Source: Psoroptes ovis (Eukaryota > Arthropoda > Arachnida > Sarcoptiformes > Psoroptidae). From it: 64,000 bases of DNA. Below are positions 1 through 14,300 of the stretch, in pieces. Location: NCBI GenBank assembly GCA_002943765.1, contig PQWQ01000003.1, positions 1,860,001 through 1,924,000 on the forward strand, in the 5' to 3' direction. Position numbers and translations under genes: made by a program. Below the pieces are notes generated by a model. It was not told where the DNA came from, did no database searches, and saw only the letters and a list, made by a program, of their open reading frames with translations. The first letter of the stretch is position 1, and each line of letters opens with the position of its first letter.

Positions 1-3000
1 GATTGTGTTCGATCGATTGGACTGCTGTCTATGTGCGAATACACTGGTTTTTGTTAAATTAATTTTTATTCGGAAATTTTATCATGCATATAATCATATG
101 CATACAAAAGGTGAATGAAAATTGATTCAATAAAAATTGCCAAAAAAATTTTGAGGAAAATATTGATGATATAATGCTAATAATAATTATGATGCTGTTT
201 GAGGATATTTGAAACAAAACAAAAAATTATCACGGCTGATTATTGGGACATTCGAAATGATGATTGAAGTATTTATTCATATAAATATATGATGAATGAA
301 TTCACGAACAAATGATTAAAAAAAGAATGAATTTTCAAACTTCATTAGAGATTATTTTGATTTTTTTTTGGCTTATTGTTTTATTATTGGTTATTAATCA
401 ATGAGAAAATATATACGGAAATTTTTCATATTCATTTTTTTACATTTGAATTCAACAATTATGAAAAAAATCAAAATAAAATGAATGATGAATTACTTAA
501 AATATTTGATTAATTATTGGACCTGTATATTCAATATTATTAAACAGATGTATGTTTGATGTATTGATGATGGCCAAAAATAATTGCAAATAATTATTAT
601 TTTGATTATAAAAGGAATAATTGATTATCAAATGCTTGATTATTCTTCGTCTGGAAAAAAGGGGCAAAATTACTGTTATTTTCTAAGATGAGATGATTGA
701 GATAATTGTACGATGTGAGTAGAATTAATCTAAAAATTATTAAATCAATGATGATAATACGAAGAATCGATGATGTTAATGATGCCCAAAAAAACGAAAA
801 AATTGAAAAAAGTGAAAATCAAATCAAAATTGATCGAAAAACCTTCAATTTTTTTTTAATTTTTACTTTCAAACCTTCTAGTTTTCAAATATTTAAAATA
901 ATTTCCTTAAATTATCTTTGTTAATTGTTTATAATTATCATTTTTTTTCTTACATTTTATTGAAGATCAATCATGAACAAAAAAAAATTATCAATGACAA
1001 TTTCGAGGATAACAATCAATTATGTGAATGAATTTTTTGTTTTTATGTTTTATTATCATCAATAATGAAAATGAAAATAAATAATAAAAAAAAATGTTGA
1101 AAATTCCAAGCACAAGAAACACAAATTTATTGACAAAGTAATTTTCATTCATTCAACAAGGTGTTTGTTGATCTTGTTTGAAGTAGCACACATTAAAAAT
1201 GTCGATGAAAAGAACGCATTGATGAAAATCATTTATTTTGAATGTAAATATTCTAATATTTTTAAATTATAAATTGGACAAATTTTCATCATTATTTGAA
1301 TTGCAAATTGCAACAAAATTTGGAGAATTTTTCATTTTTTGCTGTCAAAATGATGTCAAATGTATTTTCTTTGAAAATTTCTTCAACCAGATTTTTAGTA
1401 AAATTTCATTTTCTTTTCTTCAAATATTTATTTTTGAAAAAAATTGAATTGAATGAAAAATTCATATTTTATCAACAATGTTTGATTAATTGATGTTTAT
1501 ATGTTGCAATAAGAATTTTTTTGACAAAAAAATCAGAAAAATACCTGAGGAAAATCGACAGCGATGGAGAGAGAGAGAGAGTGAATGATGGGAGAGGGAA
1601 GGGAAATGACCTTCCTCTAGAAAAATCATCGAAAGTCAATGATCATTCAATGATTTTTGTTTATTTATGTTTTTGCATATGTTTGTAATGTTTCATTTTC
1701 ATTTATATAAAAATAAGAATGTGAAAATTTATTATTGTCAATGAAATTTGGCTGAATGAAATGAATGGATGCAGAAAATGAGAATAACAAAGATTGGAAA
1801 ATGATTGCGATTAATGAATCGAAATTGAAATTTTTCTATCTTTAATCATTTTCATTCATTTTGAATTATTCATATTGAATTATCATTGAATTAATTACAC
1901 TTGATTCATTCATTTGATTATCAATCAAATTTTTCTGAATGTGATAAGTGAATTGAGAAGTCAATTGAGAATATTCACTGATCAACATTTAGCCAATCGA
2001 TTGTTGACATTGATTGTTATTTGAAAAGATGGTCATATAAGATTTGATTCAAATTGAAACTACATAACCAGTTTTCTAAAACAAATGAAACACTTTGAAT
2101 TTGTCAACTTCATTAATTTTGCATTCATAATTAAATTCAAACAAATTATATTTTATTCATTATTTTTGTCGAAGAAAAAGAAGAGAAACATTTAAAAATA
2201 TTCAAAAATTTAAAAGGATTATGATTTAATTATAATTGTCAATGATTATGATGATTGTGGTTGTCGTTATAATTGGTCGATGATGTTCATCGAATCATTG
2301 ATGATATTTGAACGAATGAATCAAATTAAATTGAATATCATTTCTCTAAATTTGTTATCATTATCATTTTTATTGTTGTTATTATCATGACAATATTACA
2401 CAATCAAACATTCTTAAAATAATTAACAAGTGATTGTACGAATTAAATTAAAGAAAAAAAAATCAATGGAGAAGTAAATTTTTAAACTGATTTAAATCTA
2501 TACAAATTGATATTATACACACACAAAGACACGTATAATTCAAACAAACAACAAAACACGTAATAAAACACGTAATCTAATACTTTTATTGATTTTGAAT
2601 TATGCAATCATCTATGAATTATTGCTTGTTGCATTTCAAGAAGTGTGTATATTCGGTTTTTTTAGTTTTGTTTCATTTTTCAACATGAGGAACGAATGAA
2701 AAAAAAGAGGTCGATCAATATATTCATCATCATCATCATCATCAGTGCTATGCGATCATCAGTAGTATAATCTCAACGGCATCAACAGTAACAGTGATTA
2801 CAACAACAACAGCAACAACAACGATAACAAGATGGTAACAACAGTTAAAACGATAGGACAAAAACTGTTTCATTTCACATTTTTGCTTCACTTTATTTCT
2901 ATAAGAAAATTACATCATTTTTCTTGTATTCCACAAAAAAGAAGTTCTCCACAATTTATAATTTCTAATTTTCAAATTCACCACCTTTTTTACTTGAATT

Positions 3001-6000
3001 ATCATTAAAGATAGTTCTGTGATGATAATATTTTCCTCTTTCATCTCGAATATTTTTCTCAAAATATCAACAAGTGGTGAATATACATTCATATGTATTC
3101 AATAAAAAAAAAATGTTTTTTACCACCATCATCACCGATATCACCATCATCATCATGATCACCACCTTCACCACCACCATCTTGATCTCTAGATGCTTTT
3201 TCCAAATTTTTTCTTTTCGGTTCACATCTTGATTATCTAAGATATTTTCGATATTCTATTCTTTGAAGAAAAATAGAGATAAGAAAATGTGAAAATGCAA
3301 AAAAAAAATCTTTGAAGAAATTATTTTTAATTTCACCATATTCATCAGATTTACTCATACATATTTCCATATTTTCCGAACAAAATTTTTCATATCACCC
3401 AAAATCCGAAAGAGTAACTGGATCAAACTTAACGACAACAACAGCATACCATTCGGCTTTCTTGGGTATTTTTTTCATTTTTTATCCCGAAATGGTAAAA
3501 AAAATAGAAATAAAAAAAAAAATAAATAAAAGAGACATACTGACTTAGATTTTATTTAGATTCAAATTCAATTTTTTTCCAATTCAAATGAATAGTAATA
3601 ATAAGAAATAGATTGCTTGCATAGATATTTTTTGGATTGTTTCATGGATAATTACGGTGAAAATAATGATAAAAAGTCGATGAATGAATGGATGAATAAA
3701 CGAGGATCATCATCTATTCATGGAAAGAGTAAATATTTTTGATGAAATTTTTGAGAGTAGAAAAAATTAAATAAAATGATAAAATGAATTTTCGGTAAAT
3801 ATTTTCAGAGCAAAGATCCAGTTTTTTCTGTAGAAACAAAATATTTGCCCGTTAAAGATAAGTCCTGAGATAATAATAATGATGATGATAATATCCGTTT
3901 TTCATTTCGGAAATTTCAAGTTTTTTTTTCACTTCATTTCATTAAAATTCATTGAGACTAATTCAAAATCAAAATCGATTCATTTTCAATTGATTTTTTT
4001 TCTTTGATATTCAATAAAATACAAAATTTTTCTAAATCCTGATCAATTTAATTTCAGCTGGAATAAAATTCTCCTTTGCCTCTAAAAAATCATTAAAAAA
4101 ATATCACACGAGTGAAAGTGAATCAATTCAATAAATTTCTATTTTTTTTCAGCCGAAATCGAGAATATTTTTCCGTTTAATATTTATCCTCAAATCCTAT
4201 TCATCTGATTAAATAATTCATTGAATTAAAATAATGGGAATTCCTTGAAATTAAATTTGTTTCAGGAACAAATAAAATAAAAATAAATCAAATTCAAAAG
4301 AAAAAACGCATTAACACATTTTGTATTTTCGAAATAATTTTAACATTTGAATATACGAAAAATTAGCAAAAATCTGTTAAAAATGCAACAGGTGTCAAGT
4401 GTTTGCGAAAAGCTTGGAATTTGTTTTTGAAATTTCTTGATTTTCATGGAAAAAAGTTGATTTGAAAACATTGCAATCAATTAACTAATGGTAAAAATGA
4501 TTAAAATGTGCGAAATACTGACTAATTGTTATATTTCTTCAAAATAACCATAGATAAAACATGTTGGAAATGTTTTGAACATCGAAATTCAAGAAAAAAT
4601 TAAAAATTTTCCTGAAATTTGGACATGGTCGATAAATATTTGGGATTTGATAAAACTGCTCATAGGTCATGGCTAATTTGGCGATAACGATTATGTCATC
4701 CTTGTGAACACGGTGCAAGGATTATCATCAATTAGGTCATTGATTAAGTCATTTTTTGATTCCTAATTTTCTAATAAATCAATCGAATCATTCATTCAAT
4801 TTTATTCAAATATCGATCATTTGATTATCAATAATTGATCATTATTATTATTGAAAAATAATGCAATTTTACTTTGAATATTTTGTAATTTGAATATTCA
4901 ACATTATTATCGTGATTAGCATCATGTATCGTGAAAAACAATGCGTACGTTTACTAGTGTATGCGACAAAACATCAATGCAACGAGTACAAGGTTATGGT
5001 CAAATAAGAAATAAATTTATTAAAAAAAAAAATTATCATTGAAAACTATGCATGCATTGTCATGGCATCATTTGTGATTTGATATTTGTTAGTTCAATAA
5101 CGATTGTTTACTGATATGAATGTAAAACAATAAAAGAGTTTGTAATCGAATTTCAATCAAAATTTTGAATCGAAATCGATCAATCAAAACATTGATTTGT
5201 GTCATTATTATCAGAAAAGAAAATAACTCAAAATAATCTAGAAAAAATCAAAAATTACATTTGACATTGAAATAGGAATAATTATAGAAATGAAAATATT
5301 ACATAATTTCCAATAAAATCGACCAAAAAGATGAAATTTCATAAATTTCAAAACAATAATCATTGGAAAAAATCAATATTGAAAATATCGAAATAATGAT
5401 CAACCATAAATCATTGAAACATATTCTGAAAAATCAAATTTGATATAATTGTATCTGTTTAAAAAAAAATTCGATATAATGATGATATCGATTTGATTTT
5501 AAATTAGGAAATTATTTTTTAACTTTTGATTTAAGTTTTAAATTACTGTTGTTGTTGTAGTATATTCCATATTGAGTAATGACAAAGAAGAAATCTATGA
5601 AATTAAATACCATTTTTTAAAATCTGTTTTTGATGATTAAAATGATAATAAACTTATGATAATAATATTTGAAAATGAAATTCGCTTATCACATTTGAAA
5701 AATCTAAGCAATATTTGCAACACAAATACATACAAACAGTTATATGTGAATCAATCTAATCGTTACAAATCAGATTTTCTTATTTTCAATCATTATGATG
5801 ATAATTTTTGGATGTATGAATATGCATTTGTGGAACAAACAAATCGATGATATCATCTTAAAATAATATTCGAAAACAACGTGTAAAATATCAGTGAAGT
5901 AAAAACTATTTGTTCATTTGTCGCCATTTATTTCATTTAATCATATTTTCTCTGATTTTACAAATGTAATTCAACCTAGCGACTGTTGAAAACACTAGAT

Positions 6001-6860
6001 TTAATTCGATTTACTCGAATATGGAGGGAAATATTTTTCATTTTTAATATTTAAAGTAATCATATTGATGATCATATAATCACCATGATCATCATCATCA
6101 TTCAATAATAATTCAAAGATGATAAAACAATATTTACACAATATCTTCATTTATCTCAAAAAAGTCTTGATAATTGAAATGTTCTTTATTTTTTTTCTTT
6201 AAAATGATAATTTTCCGAGCGATTAATGCAGTGAAATAGACATTAAAATAAGAAATTGATAAAAAGTTAAAATTTGAAAATGAAAAGGAAAACCAAATCA
6301 TAAAAAAATCTTAATTCAAATATAAGATAAAATTCATTCAGCAAATAAATATTTCACCGTTGTGATTATGTGTGTGTGTGTGTGTGTGCTTGTGTTTACT
6401 GTTTGTGTATGTTTACTAAAACATTTTCAAGTGCATAATTGATATATAAATTATGTATTTTTTTGCAAATAATTTTTTTACATGTCATATATGATATTAA
6501 AACTATCATCACTCGAAGTTTTTAGATGAATTTTTTTTTGGCTTTTACACATCGTTTTTTCGGAATATTTCCGATAAAATTAAAGCTGTTCAAAATAAAA
6601 TTTTAAATTAGTTCAATATTAATCTGTTGGAATTCGATATCCTACTCACCGTTTATTGAAATTGATTGGGAATTGTATTCACAATTCATTACGAATAGTA
6701 TTGAATTTTTTAATCAAAAAATTATAAGAAAAAAAACAATGGCAAAAATAATCATTTGGCAAATAAAAACAAAAATTTGATTCATAGAATCAAGATAAAA
6801 TTATCAATCAATAAAAGCTCAATGGAATTCCGAATTTTGATTTTCTTTCATTTATAGATT
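1..6860. other. Gene-poor AT-rich region
   Basis: I recognise no gene here. Open frames are short (none above 78 codons), lack family resemblance and have no convincing splice context. The sequence is A/T homopolymers, scattered ATC/GAT trinucleotide arrays (near 2710-2745 and 3120-3180), a (TG)10 run and a few small inverted repeats. The last 200 bases or so are probably the 3' UTR and downstream flank of the ceramide transfer protein gene on the minus strand; a minus-strand AATAAA lies at 6657-6652. Confidence 0.6.
6369..6388. repeat. (TG)10 microsatellite
   Basis: Uninterrupted TG dinucleotide run followed by imperfect TG-rich sequence, about 470 bases beyond the stop codon of the ceramide transfer protein gene. 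Confidence 0.9.
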
Positions 6861-9800
6861 TTAAAACATAATAGGTTTATCTTTATAAACATCGATACAA
6901 TATTGTGAGAAACGTTTCATAAATTTTGGATATTCACGTTTATATAACGTTCTTAAAACAGGAGCAGGTGCCCAACCACCAGGATTAACTATTCAAAATT
7001 TTAAAAAAATTAATATTGTATAAAAAATATTGATGAACTTACTTGTAGAACAATAAATAATTCGACAACGTAAATGATCACGAGTTATTTGTGAAACATC
7101 TTCAACTTCTGGATCAATTGTTAATTCACAACACATTGATACAACTAATCGCATTCGAAGACATCCACCACGCTGTCAAAATAGAGAAAATTAATATAAA
7201 TCTTCCCAAATAAAAAAAACTTACATCAATATCTGGACGATCAACAGAATTATTGCAAACAATCCAAACACTATGCGGTAATTTTTTATCCAAAGAATTT
7301 GGATGACTTTTCGCACGCAATGTATCTGCATCAATTTTACGGATATGTGACCAGAAAACTGTATCACGCTGTGCAGCTGGCCAAACACGTTTATGAATTT
7401 GATGAAAAACAAGCGTATTTGGATTAATATTTTCCACTACTTTCATCGAATCTAATGTATTCTCCCAATCAAAACGAACATCAGGAGAGAAAAATTGATG
7501 ACAAACTTCATGTGCTGTAACACCAGTCACTGTATGAACAGCTTTTAAAGGATCACAAACTAGACCATCAATTTCGAGTTCGCGCTTATATAAACGTAAT
7601 TGCCCATCTTGTGCAAATAATTCCCACTTGCCGCCACCCGAAGCTGGTGTATCTTCAACTTCTAAACGTGCATAATACAATTGATCCATGGTAACACGTT
7701 CAACTTCAGGCCATAATGGATGATCACAACGTTCGGGTGGTATGACATCCAAAGGCTCATCCAAATTCATGGTTTGTAATTTTAATTGTCGCATCTCTTC
7801 TTCTTGTTGATCTGAACGATCTAATGCTGCATCAATTGCGTCAAAAAATTCTTCTTCTTTAATTATACTGTGAGGACCTTCTTCATAATCTGGACCGCCG
7901 ATTAATATAACTTTGTCATTGTTAGGCTGTAGTTGATTACGTTGCAATTCAAATTGTAATTCAGCTAGCGCGCGTCGAGTTTCTTCCAATTCAGCTCCAA
8001 TACGTTTGGATTGTTCTTCAATTTTTCGTCTTCGTTGTTGTTCTTTTTCCAATCTTTTTTTCCAATGTTCTTCACGTTGTGTCATCAAATCAATACAATT
8101 TGATAATGATGTTATAATGCCAGCCGTAGTGGCTTTGAATGTGTATGCTTCTTTTTTAAAATCAACAAAAATATTATTATCGCACTTTTTCGATGATGAT
8201 GATAATGATGATATTGATTGGTTGTCACTGTTTTCGATCGTGGTTAAGATACTTTTATTATTATTATTATTATTGCTTTGGTCTGTTATTTTTGATAAAT
8301 CGCCGTTGTCGATCGATGTCGTTGTTTTTATTTATGTTTGGTGGACAAGAAATGAGTAAAAAACATTGAAAAAAAGAAGAGAGAAAAAAGTAAAATGAAA
8401 CATAAATATTCGAAATTTGAGCAAAATGAAAAAAAGCAACAAGTTTGAGTGCAATTTTATCATAGAAAAATAACAATGATTAAATTGAAAGTAATTTGAT
8501 TTAAATAAAGAAAAAATGAAGAAAAAAATTCAGCCAAATAAAAGGAGGTGTGTATGTCTGAATGGACAATTTGAATATGTACCGAATAAACTTACCAACA
8601 ACTATACCACTTGATGATGATGATGATGATGAAGCCGATGATGATGATGATAATGAAGATTGTTGTTGTGACAAATTTTTATTCGTTATTATTGATTGTT
8701 GATGTTCATTATTAGATTCAAGATAATTAAAACCTGATGATTGATAAATTAAAATTTAATCAGTACATTGATATCAAATCAATTAAAGTCAAAATATTAA
8801 AAAAAGGATCAATGATCTCTTATATACAATTAATCAATTAAAATTTTTTAATCAAATTTTTTCAATTAAGATGAAAATTCATGAAAAATCTATCAAAAAT
8901 GTGATTGTCATAATTTTAAAATATAAATAAGCATCTATTAACACTGGTAAAAAACATAATGAAAGCTTAGTGGTAACAATATCTAGTATTAGATTATATG
9001 CTCACAATGGGTGTAAGCTGTATGATATTTAGCTTAATACACAGATGAAAAATAAATGTGTTTGTGTGTGTGTGTTTTCAAATTGCATATGTGTAAGTTT
9101 TGTAAGTTTATATTTTAATAGTGATTGTAATCAAATCATATATTTGATTTGAATTTCTCAATGATAGTGATTGTAATGAAGAAAAAAAAATCCAATTATT
9201 TGATTGCCAAATAATGATCTTTTGAAATAATAAATAAATATTTGCACTTTGAAATAAGTTGATAATAAAAAAACAGTATCATATGAAGAAATCGAGACTT
9301 TTGATAAACAGAAAAAAAATCATGAAACTAAAAACTAAGCTGAAAAAAATAAATATAACTCGTGACATTGTCAAATGTTGGCCAATAGACAAATTATTCA
9401 ATTTTTTTTCAAATGAAACTTACTATTCATTGATTGATGTCGACGATGTCGTTTAAAGTGTTCATTTATTATATTGGTTGATTGTAAAGATGAATCAAAA
9501 TAATGTTGCAGTGTTTTTATTTGTTGATATAATATTTTACGGAATGTTTCCATTTCGGATAATTGTTCCTTATATGAACGACAAGATGTAATCGAGCTCA
9601 ATGATAACGCTGATTCATGACGATGAAGGTCATCATTACCACCGGTATTGATTGGATATCCAACAACACTTGATGCTGTTGATGGAGGTTGTGATGATGA
9701 TGATATCATTGATGGCGGTGGTATTGGCGGTTGTTGTGAAATGTTGTTGTGAGATATGATCAATGATTTATCTAATGAATGATAGAAATTTTTATGTTCT

Positions 9801-10300
9801 TGAATTGCAGTTACCCAACGTCGACAATCTTCAACCGAAGGTGCACGTAAATACCAAACACAATCCGATACACCAATATCGAAACGACATTCATCAATAG
9901 CATGTAACTGAATACATTTAAAAATGATTGATCATAAATTAGATCTTTTGAAAAATTCAGAATAAATAATCACCTTAATATTTGCTTTAATTATAGTAAT
10001 AGCACCACGGCAACCAAATGATTTTTCATCCTCAGATTTGTAATAACTAAGGGCACCATCTTCCAAAACAATAAAACGTTGTTGCCATCCGTGAATGTAA
10101 TTTGTCCATTTCAATAATACACCTGACATTGATGACAATGTATGTTGGTTATTTTTTAAATGTAATTGTGTAATTTCATTTATATTATCAGATTCATTAG
10201 TACACGATTCATTCAATGATGATACTGATGATGATGATGAGGATGATGTTGATGATAATCGACGATTTTTTATATTATTATTGATTTCTATTGATTGCAT
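6861..10300 (-). CDS. CERT: Ceramide transfer protein (CERT/GPBP family; PH-FFAT-START)
   Basis: Six exons by my splice model: 10300-9974, 9907-9424, 8733-8596, 8282-7225, 7172-7043, 6988-6861. They join in phase to 754 codons plus TAA; human CERT is about 600-624 aa. The protein moves ceramide from ER to Golgi. Seen in the translation: a Ser-rich N-terminus, a PH domain at about residues 58-148 (LLKWTNYIHGW, YYKSEDE, WYLRAPS), a middle region with SEMETFRKILYQQ and a coiled coil after ATTAGIITSLSNCIDL, an FFAT motif EFFDAIDA at about 461-468 (VAP/ER binding), and a START domain from about 515 to the end (HKRVWPAAQRD, WIVCNNSVD, NPGGWAPAPVL). ATG at 10300-10298 has A at -3. Extra length comes from Ser/Asn-rich linkers, mainly exon 3 and the start of exon 4. 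Family assignment is very secure; borders of exons 3 and 4 are less so. Confidence 0.93.
8734..9423 (-). other. Intron 2 of the ceramide transfer protein gene
   Basis: At 690 bases this is the largest intron of the gene. It holds AT-rich sequence and a short TG run near 9060-9075; no other feature is visible. Confidence 0.6.
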
Positions 10301-11324
10301 TGTTGTGGCTGTTTAGGACTATTATGAATCATAATAAAATTTATATTTAAAATTCACAAAAAAAATCACAAGAAAAAAACCCAAGTTCGTGATTCTTTAT
10401 TTCATCGAAAAAAGTGATAATCGTCAATCAATACGTTTTTAGGATTGAAAAAAAATCATTAAATACTTAAATATAAATAGGTTATGCTTTATGAGAACTA
10501 AAGAATAAATTTCATAATTAATTTTTAATTATTTTTTATGATGACCCAATTTTATTATATCAATGACTATCATTAATTGCAACCAAAAATCAATAACGAT
10601 CATGAATCGGCAGAATTTTACTTCATTTTGTTACGCAAATTAATATAACAATCAAGAATATGTGTACCAATGTCAAATCAAATTAAATCATGATGACATT
10701 GCTGTGACTAAGATTTTAATGCTGAAATTTTTGTTTATCTCATACAATCAATGAATTGAAAGTAATCAAAGATCACAGAATTGATAGAATTTGATTTCGA
10801 TTGATTAAAATCGAAATTATCATTTGAAAGAATCAAAATAAAATAACGAAATTTTATAAACAAAATGTAAACAAAAATCAATTTTTTTTAGACTCGTAAA
10901 TAATTTTTTTCTATCTTTTGGCTACTCCTCTTTTCTTACCGACTATTTATACATTGATTGACAATAATAAGTGAAAATAGCGAAATTTTGATAGCGCCAA
11001 AATTTGAAATTTTATAAGATTATTACAGAATATGAAATTAATAATAATTAATTAATTATAATTCAATTATTTTTTATTAATATTTTTCAATTAAAAAAAG
11101 GAATTTTTATTACAATCATTTCATATTATTCAAAAGATAATTAATCAAATGGAAAATATATAATGATATATAAATTAGTCAAATAATTAGAAAAAATTCG
11201 GGCAAATTTTACAAAAAAATTGTTAAATTTATTAGAAATTTATTCAATTATAATTGATTGGCACACGGAAAAAAATGCGTAGGAAAATTAATCGAATTGA
11301 AATACTGATTGTTCTATTTTTTTT
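10301..11324. other. Intergenic spacer, CERT promoter side and gro-A 3' side
   Basis: The spacer separates two minus-strand genes arranged head to tail. The part near 10301-10400 should carry the CERT 5' UTR and promoter; I see no clear TATA or initiator. The part near 11228-11324 is the likely gro-A 3' UTR. Confidence 0.5.
11228..11233 (-). terminator. Candidate polyadenylation signal of gro-A
   Basis: AATAAA on the minus strand about 92 bases past the TGA of gro-A; a second AATAAA lies at 11239-11244. In such AT-rich DNA the hexamer is common, so this is only suggestive. Confidence 0.4.
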
Positions 11325-14300
11325 TCAATAAATTACTTCATAAACAGAAGCTTTTTTATCGCCAGAACCAGTAACAATGTATTTATTATCAGATGAAATG
11401 TCACAACTTAATACGGATGATGATTCTTTTGACTATTATAATATATAATGAGATAAATTATAATTAGTTTCAATTATAATACTTTCATTTTTTTAAATAA
11501 TACCTGGAATATTGATGCACCATATGGTGTACGCCATGCATTCAATAAATTGTCTTTACCAGTAGATATAAACCATTTTCCACAGCTTGCAAATTTTAAT
11601 GATAATACACAACTTTCATGTAAATGTAATTGATATTTTTCCGGTTTATTTACATTCAATACTTCAACATTTGAACTTTCCATTCTATGTTTAAGAAGTA
11701 AAAAACAAATGACTCAATTGTCAATAAAACAATTTAATGAATAACATACCCGACAGCTAACCATTCACCGTTCGGACAGTATCCGAGTGAAAATATTTGC
11801 GAGTTGAAATCATATTGATTTAGTTGACGATTTTCACGCAAGTCCCATGTACGAATTGTACTATCTAAACCACCACTGAATAATTTATGTCCATCTGAAC
11901 TGATGTCGATACACGAAGCACCATCAGTATGTCCTTCAAAATGTTTAATTAATGTTTGATTGTGTAGATCCCAAACAGCAATATTGCCATCTGAACAACA
12001 GCTATAACAATATTTTGAATCAGGTGATATTGCTAATGCATAACAAGCTGGTGCTGATGAAGATAATTCTCCTTTGATTTTCGGTGTAGGCTTTTGAAAA
12101 TCATTTTGAATATAAATAAAAAAAGCAATTAAAAAATAATTTATGCAATAATAAATTAATATGACTCATTGGGAATTACCAGGTTTAAATCCCATATACA
12201 AATTGTTGTCGCTTCACCACCAACGATTAATGTTCGTCCATCAGGCAATAATTTACATGAACGTATATAATTTTCTCGTTGCTATTCCATTATATTTAAG
12301 CGAAAATAAATTGAAAAAAAATGATATCAAACGTCAGTCATCATTTGTAAATAATTTGTGATCAAGTATTAATGATTAAAATTGAAAAATTATGGGAAAT
12401 AATAATATTCATCATGATTATTTACCAAACAATCAAGTTGAGCAACTGGGTTTTTATTGCTATTATTATTGTTATTTTGTGGATGATTAATGTCCCACAT
12501 TTTAACACAACCTTTACCACCAGTCAATATGTATTTGGTTGGATTTGATATGGTTACAGCGCAAACAACTTCACCATGTGGCAAAGTATTTATTTGACGG
12601 GCGTGTCGCGGTATACCATGCCCGATCAATGCATCAGGAGGAAATGGTACTGGATTATATTGGCCATCAGCATCGACGTGATATGAATATGCTGGTTTAC
12701 CAGCACTTGATACTAATGATTGAGATGAGGATAATGATGGTCCTGGCACTGACGATGATTGTGGTTGTCCTTTCATAATTGATGAATGTGTAGAATCGAA
12801 TACATTTGTTCCGGGTAATAAAGATCGTGGAAAGTTCGCTAATGATCCAGCCGAAGTTGCGCTCAAATTATTATGCAATAAACCTTGAGAATAGGCAGCA
12901 GCAGCCATACTTATGTCAGGCGGCATCATTCCAGGTGGACCAGGCAAATATGGATATGGTGGACCGATCGATGTTGTGGGTTTGGGCGTTTTAGAATTGC
13001 TGCCATTAGTGATTTGATTATTATTGCTATTTTGACTGCAACCATTATTGGATGCTCCAGATTTTTGATTCGATGATGTTGGCGATTTGCTGTCTCCCTA
13101 TCGATCGATGTCGAGAAAACTATTTTGATTAGAATAATCTGATCGGATGAATTTATAATAATGCCATTTATAATTCAATTTACATGATCATTTTTGGAAG
13201 TCTTATGGCCACTTGGCGTCGAACGATTTGATGATGAACGAGATGATGGCCTGTCACGTTTGCGAATTTCTGAAAGACTACCGCTATTATTAGTCTCACG
13301 AGGTGATAATGTATCGCCATTATGTGGTGATATTTGATCCTATTTACATTTATTATTCAATTTTTAGATTATCTAAGATATTTGAATAATAATAGGTTAC
13401 CTCACGACGATTGTCATCTATTATTATTTTATTTATTGAAAAAAATTGATAAAAATCATTTTCTCTTTGAAAAACAACGGACACTTACCACTGGTTTTAC
13501 GATCACTTATTGATGATAAATTTGAATCCTGCTTCATCAAGTTATTATTTGCTGCTTGTAAACAACTAGATGATGAACTGGTTGTTGAATTCGGTGTGCC
13601 GATCGGTGGCGGTGGTAACGGAATCGTTGATCCATTTGTTGAAGTGGAGGATGTCATTAACGAACTAGATAAAATTCCTGACGCTGATAATGGAACACTT
13701 GCTAATGATACACCATTATTAGAATTAGTCAATGATCCAGCTGATAATGCTAATAATCCAGCTGCTGTTGAATTTGTTGGCGAAATACCTGCAGCAGATA
13801 ATGCAGCAGCATGTTGTGCTAAATTATTCACACTACTAACACCACCACCACCACCAATTGCTGCCGATACATTTTGTGATAATGCTAATGGACCATTAAT
13901 TGGATGTGATACAGCTTGTGGTGAAGATGTTATCGATGATGATGATGATGATGCAGCAGCAGCAGCAACTGCTGCAGCTGCTGCGGCTGCCGCAACAGAT
14001 AAATTATTAGAATTAGATGAAATACTTTGTTGTTGTTGCTGTTGCTGCTGCTGTTGTTGTTGCGAACGAATTTGTTCTAATTGCTATTGAATGCAAACAA
14101 ACAAACAAAAAACGAAAACCATAAACAATTAAATTATTTACAAGGCAAAAAATAAATAAATGTAATTAGTTTATTTCTGGTTTTATTGTATCATTGTTTT
14201 ATTTTCATAACGAGCGAAAAAAAACATACATTCCAAAGACAAATGTATTTTTTATTATTATTATAAAAAACTTCTTGTATTCACGAAATTTAATGATAAT

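Noticed and set aside
13446..14090. 214-codon plus-strand frame rich in Ala and Cys
   Set aside because: It is the antisense of the poly-Gln/poly-Ala exon of gro-A, which has family support and matching splice sites.
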